Source: Pelosinus fermentans
GTDB lineage: Bacteria > Bacillota > Negativicutes > DSM-13327
Reading direction: 5' to 3'
DNA: 41,672 nucleotides
Assembly: GCA_002434245.1 (NCBI GenBank)
Contig: DJJR01000045.1
Span: 50,014 to 91,685, forward strand
Every line of letters begins with the position of its first letter. The stretch's first letter is position 1. The position numbers were made by a program, and so were the translations under genes. Shown one piece after another: positions 26,663 through 34,893 of this stretch. The notes under the pieces are model-generated. The model worked only from the letters and a program-made list of their open reading frames with translations. It was not told the DNA's origin and did no database searches.

Positions 26663-27364
26663 TCATTCTATTATTCCCTTTTCTTTAAGACTAACATACT
26701 TGTTATCGCCTATAATTATATGATCAAGGACAGGAATTTCTAAAAGTTTCCCTGCATCAACTAATTTTCGAGTTAGGCTAACATCTTCCGAGCTAGGAGT
26801 AGGATCTCCGCTGGGATGATTATGTGCCAAAATAACCGAAGCCGCTGAATGATTAATAACCTCGCGAAATAATTCACGGGGATGCACAATCGATGCATTT
26901 AAACTGCCAATGGAAATCGTAGGAGTCGCTATCACATGATTTTTGGTGGATAAAAGAATTACAATAAAATGCTCTCGTGCTTCATAGCGTAGTCTGGCCA
27001 TTAATAAATTAACAGCATCCTGAGGTGAACGAATGATTATTCTTTGTTCTGCTTCCGCTCCATTTAAGCGTTTGCCGAGCTCAATAGCAGCAACAAGTGT
27101 CACTGCTTTTACTGGACCAATTCCTTTTATTTTACTTATTTCTTGAGGTCCAAGGCCAGAAAGAGCAGTTATACCCATCTCTTCATATTTTTTTAACAGC
27201 CTTTCTGCTACGCGCAAAACAGATTCATTTTTTGTACCAGTCCTAAGCAGTATCGCCAACAAATCTGCATTGCTTAAAGCTTGAACACCTTTTTTTAGCA
27301 TTTTCTCCCTTGGTCTTTCCTCTTGAGGCAATTGTTTTATCATAAGCGGCTTATTGTCATTCAT
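26663..27364 (-). CDS. radC: RadC-family JAMM protein
   Basis: RadC proteins have a helix-hairpin-helix region (LSGLGPQEISKIKGIGPVKAVTLVAAIELG, about 54-83) and a JAMM/MPN+ metal domain, here AHNHPSGDPTPSSED. The name comes from a historical DNA-repair assignment that was later withdrawn, so the function is uncertain. The length of 233 residues is normal. Its ATG overlaps the maf stop codon by four bases. The maf-radC-mreB order is common in Firmicutes. Confidence 0.93.
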   Translation of the reverse strand: MNDNKPLMIKQLPQEERPREKMLKKGVQALSNADLLAILLRTGTKNESVLRVAERLLKKYEEMGITALSGLGPQEISKIKGIGPVKAVTLVAAIELGKRLNGAEAEQRIIIRSPQDAVNLLMARLRYEAREHFIVILLSTKNHVIATPTISIGSLNASIVHPRELFREVINHSAASVILAHNHPSGDPTPSSEDVSLTRKLVDAGKLLEIPVLDHIIIGDNKYVSLKEKGIIE

Positions 27365-27930
27365 AATAACTTGACACCAGCCTTTTTAAGTAATTCAGAT
27401 AATTTATTTAATGGCAGACCTACTACATTAGCATAACATCCATTAATGCTCTCCACAAAGAGTGCACCCTTACCCTGAATCGCATATGCACCTGCTTTAT
27501 CCATAGGCTCGCCTGTTGTGAGATATGCTTCAATTTCCTCAGCGGTAATATCTCCAATCTTCACATTGGTAACAACAAAATCATTCCAAATTTCTTTTGC
27601 CGTTACAACAGCAATTCCTGTAATTACTTGATGCTCTTTACCTGCTAGGGAAGTTAACATACGTCTTGCATCATTTTTATCCACAGGCTTACCATAGACT
27701 TGTCCATCCAGTACTACGATGGTATCAGCCCCAATTACCACATTATGAGCCTGTACTTTTGAAAATACATCCAAAGCTTTCTCTTTCGCCTGTAATACCG
27801 CTAACTCATGAGGAGGCACAACTTGCGCATTATCCTCGACAATCCTACTAGTCATTACTACAAAATCACAACCAACCTGAGTTAACAAATCACGACGGCG
27901 GGGCGATGCTGATGCCAAAATAATCGTCAT
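27361..27930 (-). CDS. maf: Maf family nucleotide pyrophosphatase
   Basis: Maf proteins hydrolyse dTTP, UTP or modified nucleotides and have been linked to septation arrest. The 189-residue product has the N-terminal LASASPRRRDLL motif, the conserved VIGADTIVVLDGQVYGKP and MDKAGAYAIQGKGALFVESINGCYANVVGLPL near the C-terminus. An upstream TTG at 27936 is in frame, but GGAGG is correctly placed (eight bases) only for the ATG at 27930. Confidence 0.95.
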   Translation of the reverse strand: MTIILASASPRRRDLLTQVGCDFVVMTSRIVEDNAQVVPPHELAVLQAKEKALDVFSKVQAHNVVIGADTIVVLDGQVYGKPVDKNDARRMLTSLAGKEHQVITGIAVVTAKEIWNDFVVTNVKIGDITAEEIEAYLTTGEPMDKAGAYAIQGKGALFVESINGCYANVVGLPLNKLSELLKKAGVKLL

Positions 27931-27955
27931 TAGCAAAACCTCCTATAGATATCAA

Positions 27956-28228
27956 TCAAAGACGCCGATACAGCAAAAAAGCTACTACCATACCTAAAAT
28001 GCTAATTAAGTTAGGCTGCAAAGCAAAACCAGCCATAACTCTTATGACATACAAATTAATCGTAACAGGCGGCACATCTAATACAAGAAATGTTTTTACT
28101 AAATAAGGAGCAAAACCAGCTGCTATATCAGAATGAGAAATAACTTCTCCCAAAATACCGCCAAAAACTGCACCTGTAAGCAAAAATAGTATAAACATAC
28201 CATATCCATTACTTTTAGCGCCTCGCAA
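27956..28228 (-). CDS. DUF4321 small membrane protein
   Basis: This is a protein of about 90 residues with a hydrophobic segment near the N-terminus (YGMFILFLLTGAVFGGILGEVI), a middle amphipathic region (PYLVKTFLVLDVPPVTINLYVIRVMAGFALQPN) and a hydrophobic C-terminus ending LLYRRL. It matches what I know as DUF4321, of unknown function, typically upstream of maf-radC-mreB. An ATG lies at 28246 without a ribosome site. GGGGGGA is instead followed six bases later by TTG at 28228, so I choose a TTG start. Confidence 0.8.
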   Translation of the reverse strand: MRGAKSNGYGMFILFLLTGAVFGGILGEVISHSDIAAGFAPYLVKTFLVLDVPPVTINLYVIRVMAGFALQPNLISILGMVVAFLLYRRL

Positions 28229-28246
28229 TATTATTCCCCCCTGCAT

Positions 28247-28256
28247 CTATTATAAG
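28247..28256 (-). promoter_or_regulatory. Possible -10 box for DUF4321-maf-radC-mreBCD
   Basis: A TATAAT on the minus strand sits only a few bases before the ATG at 28246. Transcription from it would start near that ATG, which agrees with the use of the later TTG. No good -35 box is visible 16-18 bases upstream, so this is tentative. Confidence 0.35.
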
Positions 28257-28291
28257 ACAGTCTAAATACATATGCTATAGTAGTTATTTAC

Positions 28292-28813
28292 TTATTGTAA
28301 TGGTTTTGGCACAGATCTTGGCGCTTTTGCCAAAAAGTAAGCCACAGTCATCCCTGTCGCCCAGCCTGTTGGCACTGCCAATAATACTAAATAGGGTAAA
28401 TACCATAATAAAGTAAGGCTAGATACCACTAAAGCCGCCATTATAATTTGCGCGATACCATGCATAACGGCACCAATGATACTAATTCCGATAAAAGAAA
28501 AAGTGGAATGCCAAGCAGTATAAGCATAGGACATCAATAACGTACTAGCAATAGCACCACTCATACTCATCGCAAAAGCGGGACCAATAAGAATTCCTCC
28601 AAATAACGATGCTAAAAAAACTCGTATCACTACCACATATATGGCCTCACGCCAGCCAAAAGTTGCAATCGTAATTAGAGATACAATATTTGCCAGTCCT
28701 AATTTAATTCCAGGTATGGGAAGTGGCAAAGGAATCCAAGATTCTACAATGTGCAATACACTGGCTATAGCCACAAATAACGCCATTAGCACCACGCGTC
28801 TCGTATGATTCAT
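28292..28813 (-). CDS. Gx transporter / heptaprenyl diphosphate synthase component I-like membrane protein
   Basis: This 173-residue protein has about five hydrophobic spans, and the segment PIPGIKLGLANIVSLITIATFGWREAIYVVVIRV (33-66) is typical of the family annotated as HepS component I or Gx transporter (PF07456). The hydrophobicity argues for a membrane transporter-like protein (ECF-type S component-like), not a soluble prenyl synthase subunit. Family members often accompany Rnf genes, and this one lies downstream of rnfB behind a terminator. The substrate is unknown. Confidence 0.8.
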   Translation of the reverse strand: MNHTRRVVLMALFVAIASVLHIVESWIPLPLPIPGIKLGLANIVSLITIATFGWREAIYVVVIRVFLASLFGGILIGPAFAMSMSGAIASTLLMSYAYTAWHSTFSFIGISIIGAVMHGIAQIIMAALVVSSLTLLWYLPYLVLLAVPTGWATGMTVAYFLAKAPRSVPKPLQ

Positions 28814-28865
28814 AATTTATCAGCCTTTGTTATCTACTTTACCGCCTTGTCGGTTAGTCTAGATT

Positions 28866-28894
28866 ATTTTACCGCAAAAACCCTTAACATGCAA
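28866..28894 (-). promoter_or_regulatory. Possible promoter of the Gx transporter-like gene
   Basis: On the minus strand TTGCAT (28889-28894) and TAAAAT (28866-28871) are 17 bases apart. They lie between the Rnf terminator and the gene, about 55 bases before its start. The -35 match is weak. Confidence 0.35.
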
Positions 28895-28911
28895 ATGAGA
28901 TACATATAAAA

Positions 28912-28940
28912 AACCGCAGAAGATTTTTTCTTCTGCGGTT
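28912..28940 (-). terminator. Intrinsic terminator of the Rnf operon
   Basis: An 11-base stem, AACCGCAGAAG (28912-28922) with 28930-28940, encloses a seven-base loop and is followed on the minus strand by TTTTTATATG. It lies 15 bases past the rnfB stop codon. Confidence 0.92.
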
Positions 28941-28955
28941 AATTAGCAATTTTCT

Positions 28956-29828
28956 CTATTTTGCGCAAGATGCACAAGCAAGAGTCATACTTGCTTCATT
29001 TTCTGTACCAGGTACAATCCCTGTTACAAAAGGACGAATCGCCTTTGTCGGACATTTACTTAAGCATACAGCCTCCGAACATTTTTCTTCGCAAATCTTA
29101 GCATCCACAATAGCCAAATTATTCCCCATTTTTATCGCTTCATATGGACACTGACGCATACAAAGGGAACAGCCAATACAAGCAACACTACAGGCCTTTT
29201 TCGCTACAGCACCTTTATCTTTTGAATTGCAATTTACACGAACTCTTGCTCCAACAGGCATAAGAGAAATGACTTGTTTAGGACATACGCTAACGCATTT
29301 ACCGCAAGAAGTACACTTCTCAGGGTCAATGACAGGTAATCCTTCTGGACTCATAACCATAGCATCAAAAGGGCAGCTTTTAACACAGGTACCTAATCCT
29401 AAGCAGCCATATTTACAAGATTTTGGTCCGCCAAAAAGTAAATTGGCAGCAACGCAATCTTCGACACCTGTATATGCATAGGATCTTTTAGCCTTATCAT
29501 GAGTACCTGCACATTGCACTTGGGCAATTTGCGGTTCCATAGGAGCAGCCGCTTTACCTGTAAGTTCAGCAACAAGTTTTGCCACTGCGTCTTTACCTGG
29601 TGAACATAAATTAGGTGCTACATCAGGATTGAGCACAACTGCCTCAGCATAAGCCATACAACCAGCATAACCACAGGCACCGCACTGTCCTTTCGGCAAA
29701 ACATCCTCTACGATATGGATGAGCGGATTAACTTCGATGGAAAACTTTTTGTTTGAATAAGCCAATAGAAAACCAAAAAATACCCCCAGAGACGTCAATA
29801 CCATCAATATCAATATTGGTGTACTCAT
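28956..29828 (-). CDS. rnfB: Rnf electron transport complex subunit B
   Basis: RnfB is the Fe-S subunit thought to receive electrons from ferredoxin. The 290-residue protein has an N-terminal membrane anchor (about 5-24), an Fe-S domain with C49, C52, C57 and C75 (GQCGACGYAGC), and then a ferredoxin-like region. That region has four cysteine clusters: CKYGCLGLGTCVKSCP, CTSCGKCVSVCP, CIGCSLCMRQCP and CEEKCSEAVCLSKCP. This is longer and more cluster-rich than the proteobacterial form (about 190 residues) and resembles the clostridial or acetogen type. It is the last gene of rnfCDGEAB, followed by a terminator. Confidence 0.95.
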   Translation of the reverse strand: MSTPILILMVLTSLGVFFGFLLAYSNKKFSIEVNPLIHIVEDVLPKGQCGACGYAGCMAYAEAVVLNPDVAPNLCSPGKDAVAKLVAELTGKAAAPMEPQIAQVQCAGTHDKAKRSYAYTGVEDCVAANLLFGGPKSCKYGCLGLGTCVKSCPFDAMVMSPEGLPVIDPEKCTSCGKCVSVCPKQVISLMPVGARVRVNCNSKDKGAVAKKACSVACIGCSLCMRQCPYEAIKMGNNLAIVDAKICEEKCSEAVCLSKCPTKAIRPFVTGIVPGTENEASMTLACASCAK

Positions 29829-29847
29829 TTTTCATCACCTTCTATCA

Positions 29848-30429
29848 TTATAGTGTGATCATTCCTGAAAAACCAAAGAATGACAATGCCAACATTCCTG
29901 CCAAAATGAAAGAAATACCCAGTCCTTCCAAGGATTTTGGTACATCTGCATATTGTAGTTTTTCCCGCAGGCTAGCCATTAAGATTAGTGCCAAAGCAAA
30001 TCCAACTCCAGAGCCAATTGCAAGTATAAAACTTGTCATAAAACCATTATGAGACTCAGCATTAGTAATCGGCACGGCGATTACAACACAGTTAGTCGCA
30101 ATCAGCACAAGATAGATTCCCCACATATTATATAAAGCTGGAGCATGTTTCTTAATAACCATTTCCAGTAATTGTACAAGCCCGGCAATCAGTACCACAA
30201 ATGTTATTAACATGAGTACTTCCAACCCAAGGGGGTGGAGAACATAATTATATACTGCCCAAGCAAGCAAAGTACTTATTGTCATAACTGACGTAACTGC
30301 CATCCCCATACCAATTGAGGCGTTGAGATTCTTCGATACACCGAAAAAGATACATAAACCTAAGAATTGAGTCAACACCATATTATTGGTAATTGCCGAA
30401 GCAACAAATAATTTTAAATATTCCTCCAT
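29848..30429 (-). CDS. rnfA: Rnf complex membrane subunit A
   Basis: RnfA is a six-span membrane subunit that shares an inverted-topology fold with RnfE and binds a [2Fe-2S] cluster at the dimer centre. The 193-residue product has TNNMVLTQFLGLCIFFGVSK at the N-terminus (with the conserved cysteine C27) and IATNCVVI near the middle of the sequence. It is the normal length. Its ATG overlaps the rnfE stop codon by one base, with GGGAG upstream. Confidence 0.95.
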   Translation of the reverse strand: MEEYLKLFVASAITNNMVLTQFLGLCIFFGVSKNLNASIGMGMAVTSVMTISTLLAWAVYNYVLHPLGLEVLMLITFVVLIAGLVQLLEMVIKKHAPALYNMWGIYLVLIATNCVVIAVPITNAESHNGFMTSFILAIGSGVGFALALILMASLREKLQYADVPKSLEGLGISFILAGMLALSFFGFSGMITL

Positions 30430-31058
30430 TATGCATCACTCCCTTGTTTCGCTTCCTTCAATTTGGCTTGGTGTTGACCAATCAAATTAAAGCTAGCAAT
30501 CATGAGCCCTATGACAATAAATCCACCTGGCGGCAAAATCATAATGAGCGCGGGGTCATAAGATGCCCCGAAAACTGGCATCCCCATTAACGTACCATTA
30601 CCAAATAGTTCACGGACGACGGCAATAAATACCATAGCACCAGCAAAACCTGCACCCATTCCCAGGCCATCCAAAAATGATGGAAAAACAGGATTCTTAG
30701 CTGCAAATACTTCTGCCCTGGCTAGAATAATCGCAAAAACAACAATAAGATTTAAATAAAGATAGAGTTCCTTATATATATCTGGAAGGTAAGCTTGTAA
30801 TGTTAAAATAAGCACTGTAACAATCGTGGCAATGGACGTAATGTATACAGGAACCCGCACTTTAGGATTAACCCATTTACGGAAAATTGATACGACTACG
30901 TTATTTGCTGTAATAACAAACATAACTGACAACCCCATGGCCAATGCATTATAGACATTGGAAGTAACCGCCAACGCCGGACACAAGCTTAAAGCAAGGC
31001 GGAATATGGGGTTCTGATCAAACAAACCTTTATAAAAGATTTCCCATAAATTTTTCAT
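30429..31058 (-). CDS. rnfE: Rnf complex membrane subunit E
   Basis: RnfE is the paralogue of RnfA and its partner in the membrane core. The product of about 209 residues begins MKNLWEIFYKGLFDQNPIFRLALSLCPALAVTSNVYNALAMGLSV, with the conserved LCP cysteine. A GTG two codons earlier (31064) is in frame, but AGGTG sits five bases before the ATG at 31058. It lies between rnfG and rnfA. Confidence 0.94.
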   Translation of the reverse strand: MKNLWEIFYKGLFDQNPIFRLALSLCPALAVTSNVYNALAMGLSVMFVITANNVVVSIFRKWVNPKVRVPVYITSIATIVTVLILTLQAYLPDIYKELYLYLNLIVVFAIILARAEVFAAKNPVFPSFLDGLGMGAGFAGAMVFIAVVRELFGNGTLMGMPVFGASYDPALIMILPPGGFIVIGLMIASFNLIGQHQAKLKEAKQGSDA

Positions 31059-31067
31059 ATTCACACC

Positions 31068-31634
31068 TCACTTCTTTTTGTCGGCTGCAAAAACAGCTAC
31101 TTCTTCCACAGCTTCCTTAATTCCTTTGGTCACAGCACGAGAAGTAATCGTTGCTCCAGTTAACGCCTGAATATTTTTATCACTAGGAACTTTTACTACT
31201 TCTAAATTTTCTGCTGCTTTGCCAGCAAATTGCTTACGAAAGGCTGGCTTATCAGCTTTATCCCCAAGACCTGGCGTTTCCTTATGACTTAGAATCGCAT
31301 AATCAATAATTTTGCCATCAACAGATACAGCAGTCAACATTTTTATAGCGCCAGCATAACCTTTACTTTCAGCTGGTACAACATATGCAATTACTTTTCC
31401 ATCTTTTAGTGCTGCATACCAACCAGTTTTTCCTTCGATTGCTTTAAAATCCTGCGCATCAGCAACTAATGCTTTTCGTGCCTGATTATCAAGTTGAATT
31501 CTTGTTTTAGCAGCGATCGGTGCCGTCACAGCATAAGTACCTGCAATTACTGCGCTTGAAAGCAAACAAGCAAGCGTAAGATTAATACCTACTTTAAAAA
31601 CACTATTATTTTCTTCATGTGCATCATGTGCCAT
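31068..31634 (-). CDS. rnfG: Rnf complex FMN-binding subunit G
   Basis: RnfG carries covalent FMN on the extracytoplasmic side. The 188-residue protein has an N-terminal anchor (about 15-37) and the flavinylation motif TGATIT (159-164), with T162 the likely attachment residue, in the family context DKNIQALTGATITSRAV. HKETPGLGDKADKP is also diagnostic. Attachment requires an ApbE-type flavin transferase, which is not in the window. GGAGG precedes the ATG. Confidence 0.95.
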   Translation of the reverse strand: MAHDAHEENNSVFKVGINLTLACLLSSAVIAGTYAVTAPIAAKTRIQLDNQARKALVADAQDFKAIEGKTGWYAALKDGKVIAYVVPAESKGYAGAIKMLTAVSVDGKIIDYAILSHKETPGLGDKADKPAFRKQFAGKAAENLEVVKVPSDKNIQALTGATITSRAVTKGIKEAVEEVAVFAADKKK

Positions 31635-31639
31635 ATGCC

Positions 31640-32629
31640 CTACCTCCTTGCACCATATTTTACAGGTCTTACTAAACGGTCAATCAGGGGCGTGACGCAG
31701 TTCATCAATAATATTGCATAACATACGCCTTCAGGATAACCGCCCTGCAAACGGATTAGGACAGTAAGAGCACCAGCTCCCACAGCAAAAATTATTTGAC
31801 CCTTAGTAGTAATCGGAATGGTTACCATATCTGTCGCCATGTAAAAAGCGCCTAAGATAAGACCTCCAGACATCATGTGGAAAAGCGGATCTCCACCAAA
31901 AGCAGCAGTCAACGCTCCTACAGTACCAATCATGACAACTGGAACCTGCCATTTGATATATCCCTTATAGATAAGATAAATCCCGCCTAAAAGTAAAAGA
32001 ATAGCCGAAGTTTCTCCCATACTTCCAGCTCGCTCACCTAGAAATAAAGACTTGTACATAGCAGCTTGATCGCCAAAAGTTGCTACAAGCTTTTCGTATC
32101 CTTGCAGCTTAAGAATACCTAAAGGAGTGGCTGATGTCAGCCCGTCCACTTTGCCAACCATATCTCTTGAGATTGGCCAAGTAGTCATAGCAATCGGCCA
32201 GGATGCAAGAATAAATGCACGCCCAATAAGGGCAGGATTAAAAATGTTAAATCCTAAACCACCCATAGTGTGTTTTGCAACAGCAATGGCAAAAATAGCC
32301 CCTACCAACGGCATATACCACGGCAATGTTGCAGGAATATTCATTGCAAGCAGCAAACCTGTTAAAAAGGCACTGCCATCTCCTATAACCATAGGCTTAT
32401 TCTGCCATTTTAAGATTAAGTATTCCGTTACCACTGCAGCAACAATACAAATAACTAGATTAACAAATGCAGGCATTCCGAAATTAAAGATAGAGAAAAG
32501 TGCTGCAGGCGCTAGCGCTGCGTTAACGCTCCACATAATTTTTGAAATTGATTCATCACACCGGATGTGGGGTGATGCCGAAACCATTAAATGATCTATT
32601 TCTATTTTTGTTTTTGCTTCTATGCTCAT
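31640..32629 (-). CDS. rnfD: Rnf complex membrane subunit D
   Basis: RnfD is the multi-span subunit thought to host the ion path. The 329-residue protein has about nine hydrophobic spans. TSATPL (165-170) is the expected covalent FMN site, with T168 the likely residue, and AFLTGLLLAMNIPATLPWYMPLVG (88-111) is a family signature. GGAGG precedes the ATG. Whether the coupling ion is Na+ or H+ cannot be read from the sequence by eye. Confidence 0.95.
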   Translation of the reverse strand: MSIEAKTKIEIDHLMVSASPHIRCDESISKIMWSVNAALAPAALFSIFNFGMPAFVNLVICIVAAVVTEYLILKWQNKPMVIGDGSAFLTGLLLAMNIPATLPWYMPLVGAIFAIAVAKHTMGGLGFNIFNPALIGRAFILASWPIAMTTWPISRDMVGKVDGLTSATPLGILKLQGYEKLVATFGDQAAMYKSLFLGERAGSMGETSAILLLLGGIYLIYKGYIKWQVPVVMIGTVGALTAAFGGDPLFHMMSGGLILGAFYMATDMVTIPITTKGQIIFAVGAGALTVLIRLQGGYPEGVCYAILLMNCVTPLIDRLVRPVKYGARR

Positions 32630-32641
32630 ACAGCCACCTCC

Positions 32642-33964
32642 TTATTTCTTCGCCGCCATTGCTGCATTTTGCGCTTTGGACAATTTAATATAATGAACGA
32701 TGTTACGTTTTGCAGGACATACATATACACAAGAACCGCATTCCACACAATCCAATAAATCATATTCTTCCTTAGCTACTGAATATGCATCGCGTTCCGC
32801 TAATATGCTCAGCATACTAGGCACTAATCCCATTGGACATGCTTCTACACAACGCCCGCAGCGTATACAGGGACGCTCTGGACCGATATTAACATCAGCC
32901 TCGCTTAATGCCAGAATACCTGAAGTTCCTTTTATAATGGGCACATCAAGAGTACGTTGTGCCATTCCCATCATAGGTCCACCCATTATCACTTTAACTG
33001 GTACTTCAGTAAATCCACCACACAATGTTACAGCTTGGGCAAATGTAGTACCAATTCGTAATAATAAGTTTTTAGGCTGTGCAATCGCACCACCAGTAAC
33101 AGTTGTTACCCGCTCAATTAATGGGATTCCTTTTTCTACAGCATCTGCAATGGCTACCACAGTACCAACATTTTGAACTACTACACCAACATCCATGGGC
33201 AATCCACCAGAAGGTACATCCGTACCGCAAATTACACCAATCAATGTTTTTTCTGCCCCCTGGGGATATTTCGTCTGAAGGGGTACTACTTCAATTCCGT
33301 CAATTCCAGTACAGGCTTTATTCATTACAGCAATTGCATCAGGTTTATTTTCTTCTATGCCTATATATCCTTTACTTACGCCCAATACTTTCATTGCAAT
33401 CTGCACACCCGTCACGATTCTTTCTGACTGTTCTAACATCACTCGATGATCCGCAGTAAGGAATGGTTCGCATTCTGCTGCATTTAATATAAAGGTATGA
33501 ATCGGCTTTTCTGCAGGTGGAGCCATTTTCACATGTGTAGGAAATGTTGCTCCCCCCATGCCAACCATACCGGTTTGGCGAATAATTTCCTTAATTTCTG
33601 CCGCCTCTAAGGTTTTCCAATCACGTTGCAGGGGCAAACCTTCTACCCATTCATCTTGCCCATCACTTTCAATGACAACGGACATACAGGTACCAAATAC
33701 TGGATGGGGATACTCAGCAAGCTCTACTACCTTACCTGAAGTAGAGGCATGTATCGGGCTTGAAACGAAAGCCTGAGCTTCAGCTATTACTTGCCCTTTT
33801 TTAATTAGATCCCCAACTTTTACTATTGGTGAGCATGGTGCACCAATGTGTTGTCTCACAGGAATAATGACTTTCTCAGGTATAGGCGCAATTTCAATCG
33901 GTTTACTTGCGGTATACCTTTTACGGTCGTCGGGATGTACACCCCCACGAAAGCTTTTTGCCAT
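32642..33964 (-). CDS. rnfC: Rnf complex NADH-binding subunit C
   Basis: RnfC is the peripheral cytoplasmic subunit that reduces NAD+. The order is an RnfC barrel domain (FRGGVHPDDRKRYTASKPIEIAP at 5-27), the nucleotide/FMN segment GMVGMGGATFPTHVKM (about 133-148), an SLBB domain and two [4Fe-4S] clusters, CIRCGRCVEACP and CVECGSCVYVCP. The 440-residue length is typical of Firmicutes; it lacks the long repeat tail of some proteobacterial RnfC. GAGGGGTG precedes the ATG. It is first in rnfCDGEAB. Confidence 0.96.
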   Translation of the reverse strand: MAKSFRGGVHPDDRKRYTASKPIEIAPIPEKVIIPVRQHIGAPCSPIVKVGDLIKKGQVIAEAQAFVSSPIHASTSGKVVELAEYPHPVFGTCMSVVIESDGQDEWVEGLPLQRDWKTLEAAEIKEIIRQTGMVGMGGATFPTHVKMAPPAEKPIHTFILNAAECEPFLTADHRVMLEQSERIVTGVQIAMKVLGVSKGYIGIEENKPDAIAVMNKACTGIDGIEVVPLQTKYPQGAEKTLIGVICGTDVPSGGLPMDVGVVVQNVGTVVAIADAVEKGIPLIERVTTVTGGAIAQPKNLLLRIGTTFAQAVTLCGGFTEVPVKVIMGGPMMGMAQRTLDVPIIKGTSGILALSEADVNIGPERPCIRCGRCVEACPMGLVPSMLSILAERDAYSVAKEEYDLLDCVECGSCVYVCPAKRNIVHYIKLSKAQNAAMAAKK

Positions 33965-34117
33965 AATTTCACCCCTCTTAAACTAACTAATGTCATTTAT
34001 TTTCCTCAGCCTGCAAAGGAAGGCTTAATTTAGATGAAGGTTTTCCTTCATTTAGCCTCGTCCCTTTTATCCTTTAACTTAGCTCTGACCTACAACAGAT
34101 AGAGGCCTTATGATGCT
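33965..34117 (-). promoter_or_regulatory. Structured leader between rseC and rnfC
   Basis: This 153-base gap holds a 36-base hairpin (34022-34057, inner stem ATGAAGG/CCTTCAT with a four-base loop, outer GGCT/AGCC). Next to it a second helix, TTCCT/AGGAA (34002-34006 with 34017-34021), competes with a GCCT/AGGC pairing (34009-34012 with 34021-34024). The outer pair of the first hairpin uses the same bases (34022-34025). It could be an attenuator, a leaky terminator or a regulatory leader. I did not recognise a known riboswitch or a clear promoter. Confidence 0.4.
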
Positions 34118-34543
34118 TTAGTCATTAGATAAAATTCGCACAATCATCGGTTGCATCTTACTATCGGATCTGGCAGCAGAATCGAAAAACTTAATATACA
34201 CGACTGATAAAATGAAAGCAAACGTACCACCAATAATCTGAAACCATAATGGGTGATAGCTTAAATGCTCGGCAAACATTCCACCTATAACCGCACCAAA
34301 AAAAATTAAAATTAGTGGTAAAATATACACAATAAAAGCAGCTTTTAACATATTCACTTCTCTGACTTCGATAGCTACACGCTGACCAATCTTGGCTCCT
34401 ATATCATTTCTCGCCTCAAGTACCAATGCCGAATTTCCGGGACAAGCTCCACAGTTTTCACAGTCATTATGGCGACTTGTCTTTACTTTTGCCAAATGAT
34501 TGCCAACCACTTCAAGAACGATTCCTTCTTGTTGCTTATCCAT
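34118..34543 (-). CDS. RseC/MucC-family protein (SoxR-reducing system type)
   Basis: This 141-residue protein has an N-terminal cytoplasmic part with a cysteine motif CENCGACPG (about 28-36), two membrane spans (about 68-90 and 97-116) and a basic tail, the standard RseC/MucC layout. In E. coli RseC is part of the SoxR-reducing system together with Rsx proteins, which are Rnf homologues. Its location directly upstream of rnfC therefore suggests a role with the Rnf complex. AAAGGGG precedes the ATG. Confidence 0.88.
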   Translation of the reverse strand: MDKQQEGIVLEVVGNHLAKVKTSRHNDCENCGACPGNSALVLEARNDIGAKIGQRVAIEVREVNMLKAAFIVYILPLILIFFGAVIGGMFAEHLSYHPLWFQIIGGTFAFILSVVYIKFFDSAARSDSKMQPMIVRILSND

Positions 34544-34597
34544 AAAAAGAGCCCCTTTCTACATTACTGCCTGTTGGAATATAAATCACATAGGTTT

Positions 34598-34627
34598 ACT
34601 CTACACCAATTAATTAGCCCCTGTCAA
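34598..34627 (-). promoter_or_regulatory. Promoter upstream of rseC-rnf
   Basis: On the minus strand a perfect -35 TTGACA (34622-34627) and a weaker -10 TAGAGT (34598-34603) are 18 bases apart. They lie about 55 bases before the rseC start. It may serve rseC and, by read-through, rnfCDGEAB. Confidence 0.55.
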
Positions 34628-34630
34628 TCG

Positions 34631-34650
34631 TTCAGAAGCAATATTCTGAA
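34631..34650. repeat. Inverted repeat just upstream of the rseC promoter
   Basis: Perfect seven-base arms TTCAGAA (34631-34637) and TTCTGAA (34644-34650) are six bases apart, and end three bases upstream of the -35 box. This is the usual place for an activator or repressor operator. No regulator is identified. Confidence 0.5.
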
Positions 34651-34816
34651 TCCTACAGCAGTTACTTTTTTCACGTTATTTGCCGCTATTTGTTATTCTA
34701 TTATTGTAATTACTGTTTGATAATTCTAATAATTTAATTTTATTTTGTAAATTCGATAATATACAACCTTTGATGAGATCAACTACCTAAATTATTTTAT
34801 GTTTTATATGAAAATA

Positions 34817-34860
34817 AAGGACTGTCTCAAGGATTATAAAACTCCTTTGAGACAGTCCTT
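34817..34860 (-). terminator. Intrinsic terminator of the propionate/methylmalonyl operon
   Basis: A 14-base uninterrupted arm (34817-34830 with 34847-34860) continues with three more pairs around a one-base bulge and a nine-base loop. It is followed on the minus strand by a T-rich stretch. It lies about 35 bases past the mmdC stop codon and ends the operon. Confidence 0.93.
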
Positions 34861-34893
34861 AAAATTATTTAATATATATTAAATAATTTTTAT

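Larger units (their letters stand above)
34544..34816. other. AT-rich gap between the mmd terminator and rseC
   Basis: No gene is visible in these bases or in the 77 bases that follow up to mmdC. The gap holds the rseC promoter and an adjacent inverted repeat (listed separately). The part from about 34680 to 34816 is very AT-rich without obvious structure. Confidence 0.6.

Noticed and set aside
33965..34117. Assignment of the rnfC leader to a known riboswitch class
   Set aside because: The conserved cores of TPP, FMN, SAM, lysine, cobalamin, glycine and guanidine riboswitches as I recall them do not fit, so I only report the alternative hairpins.
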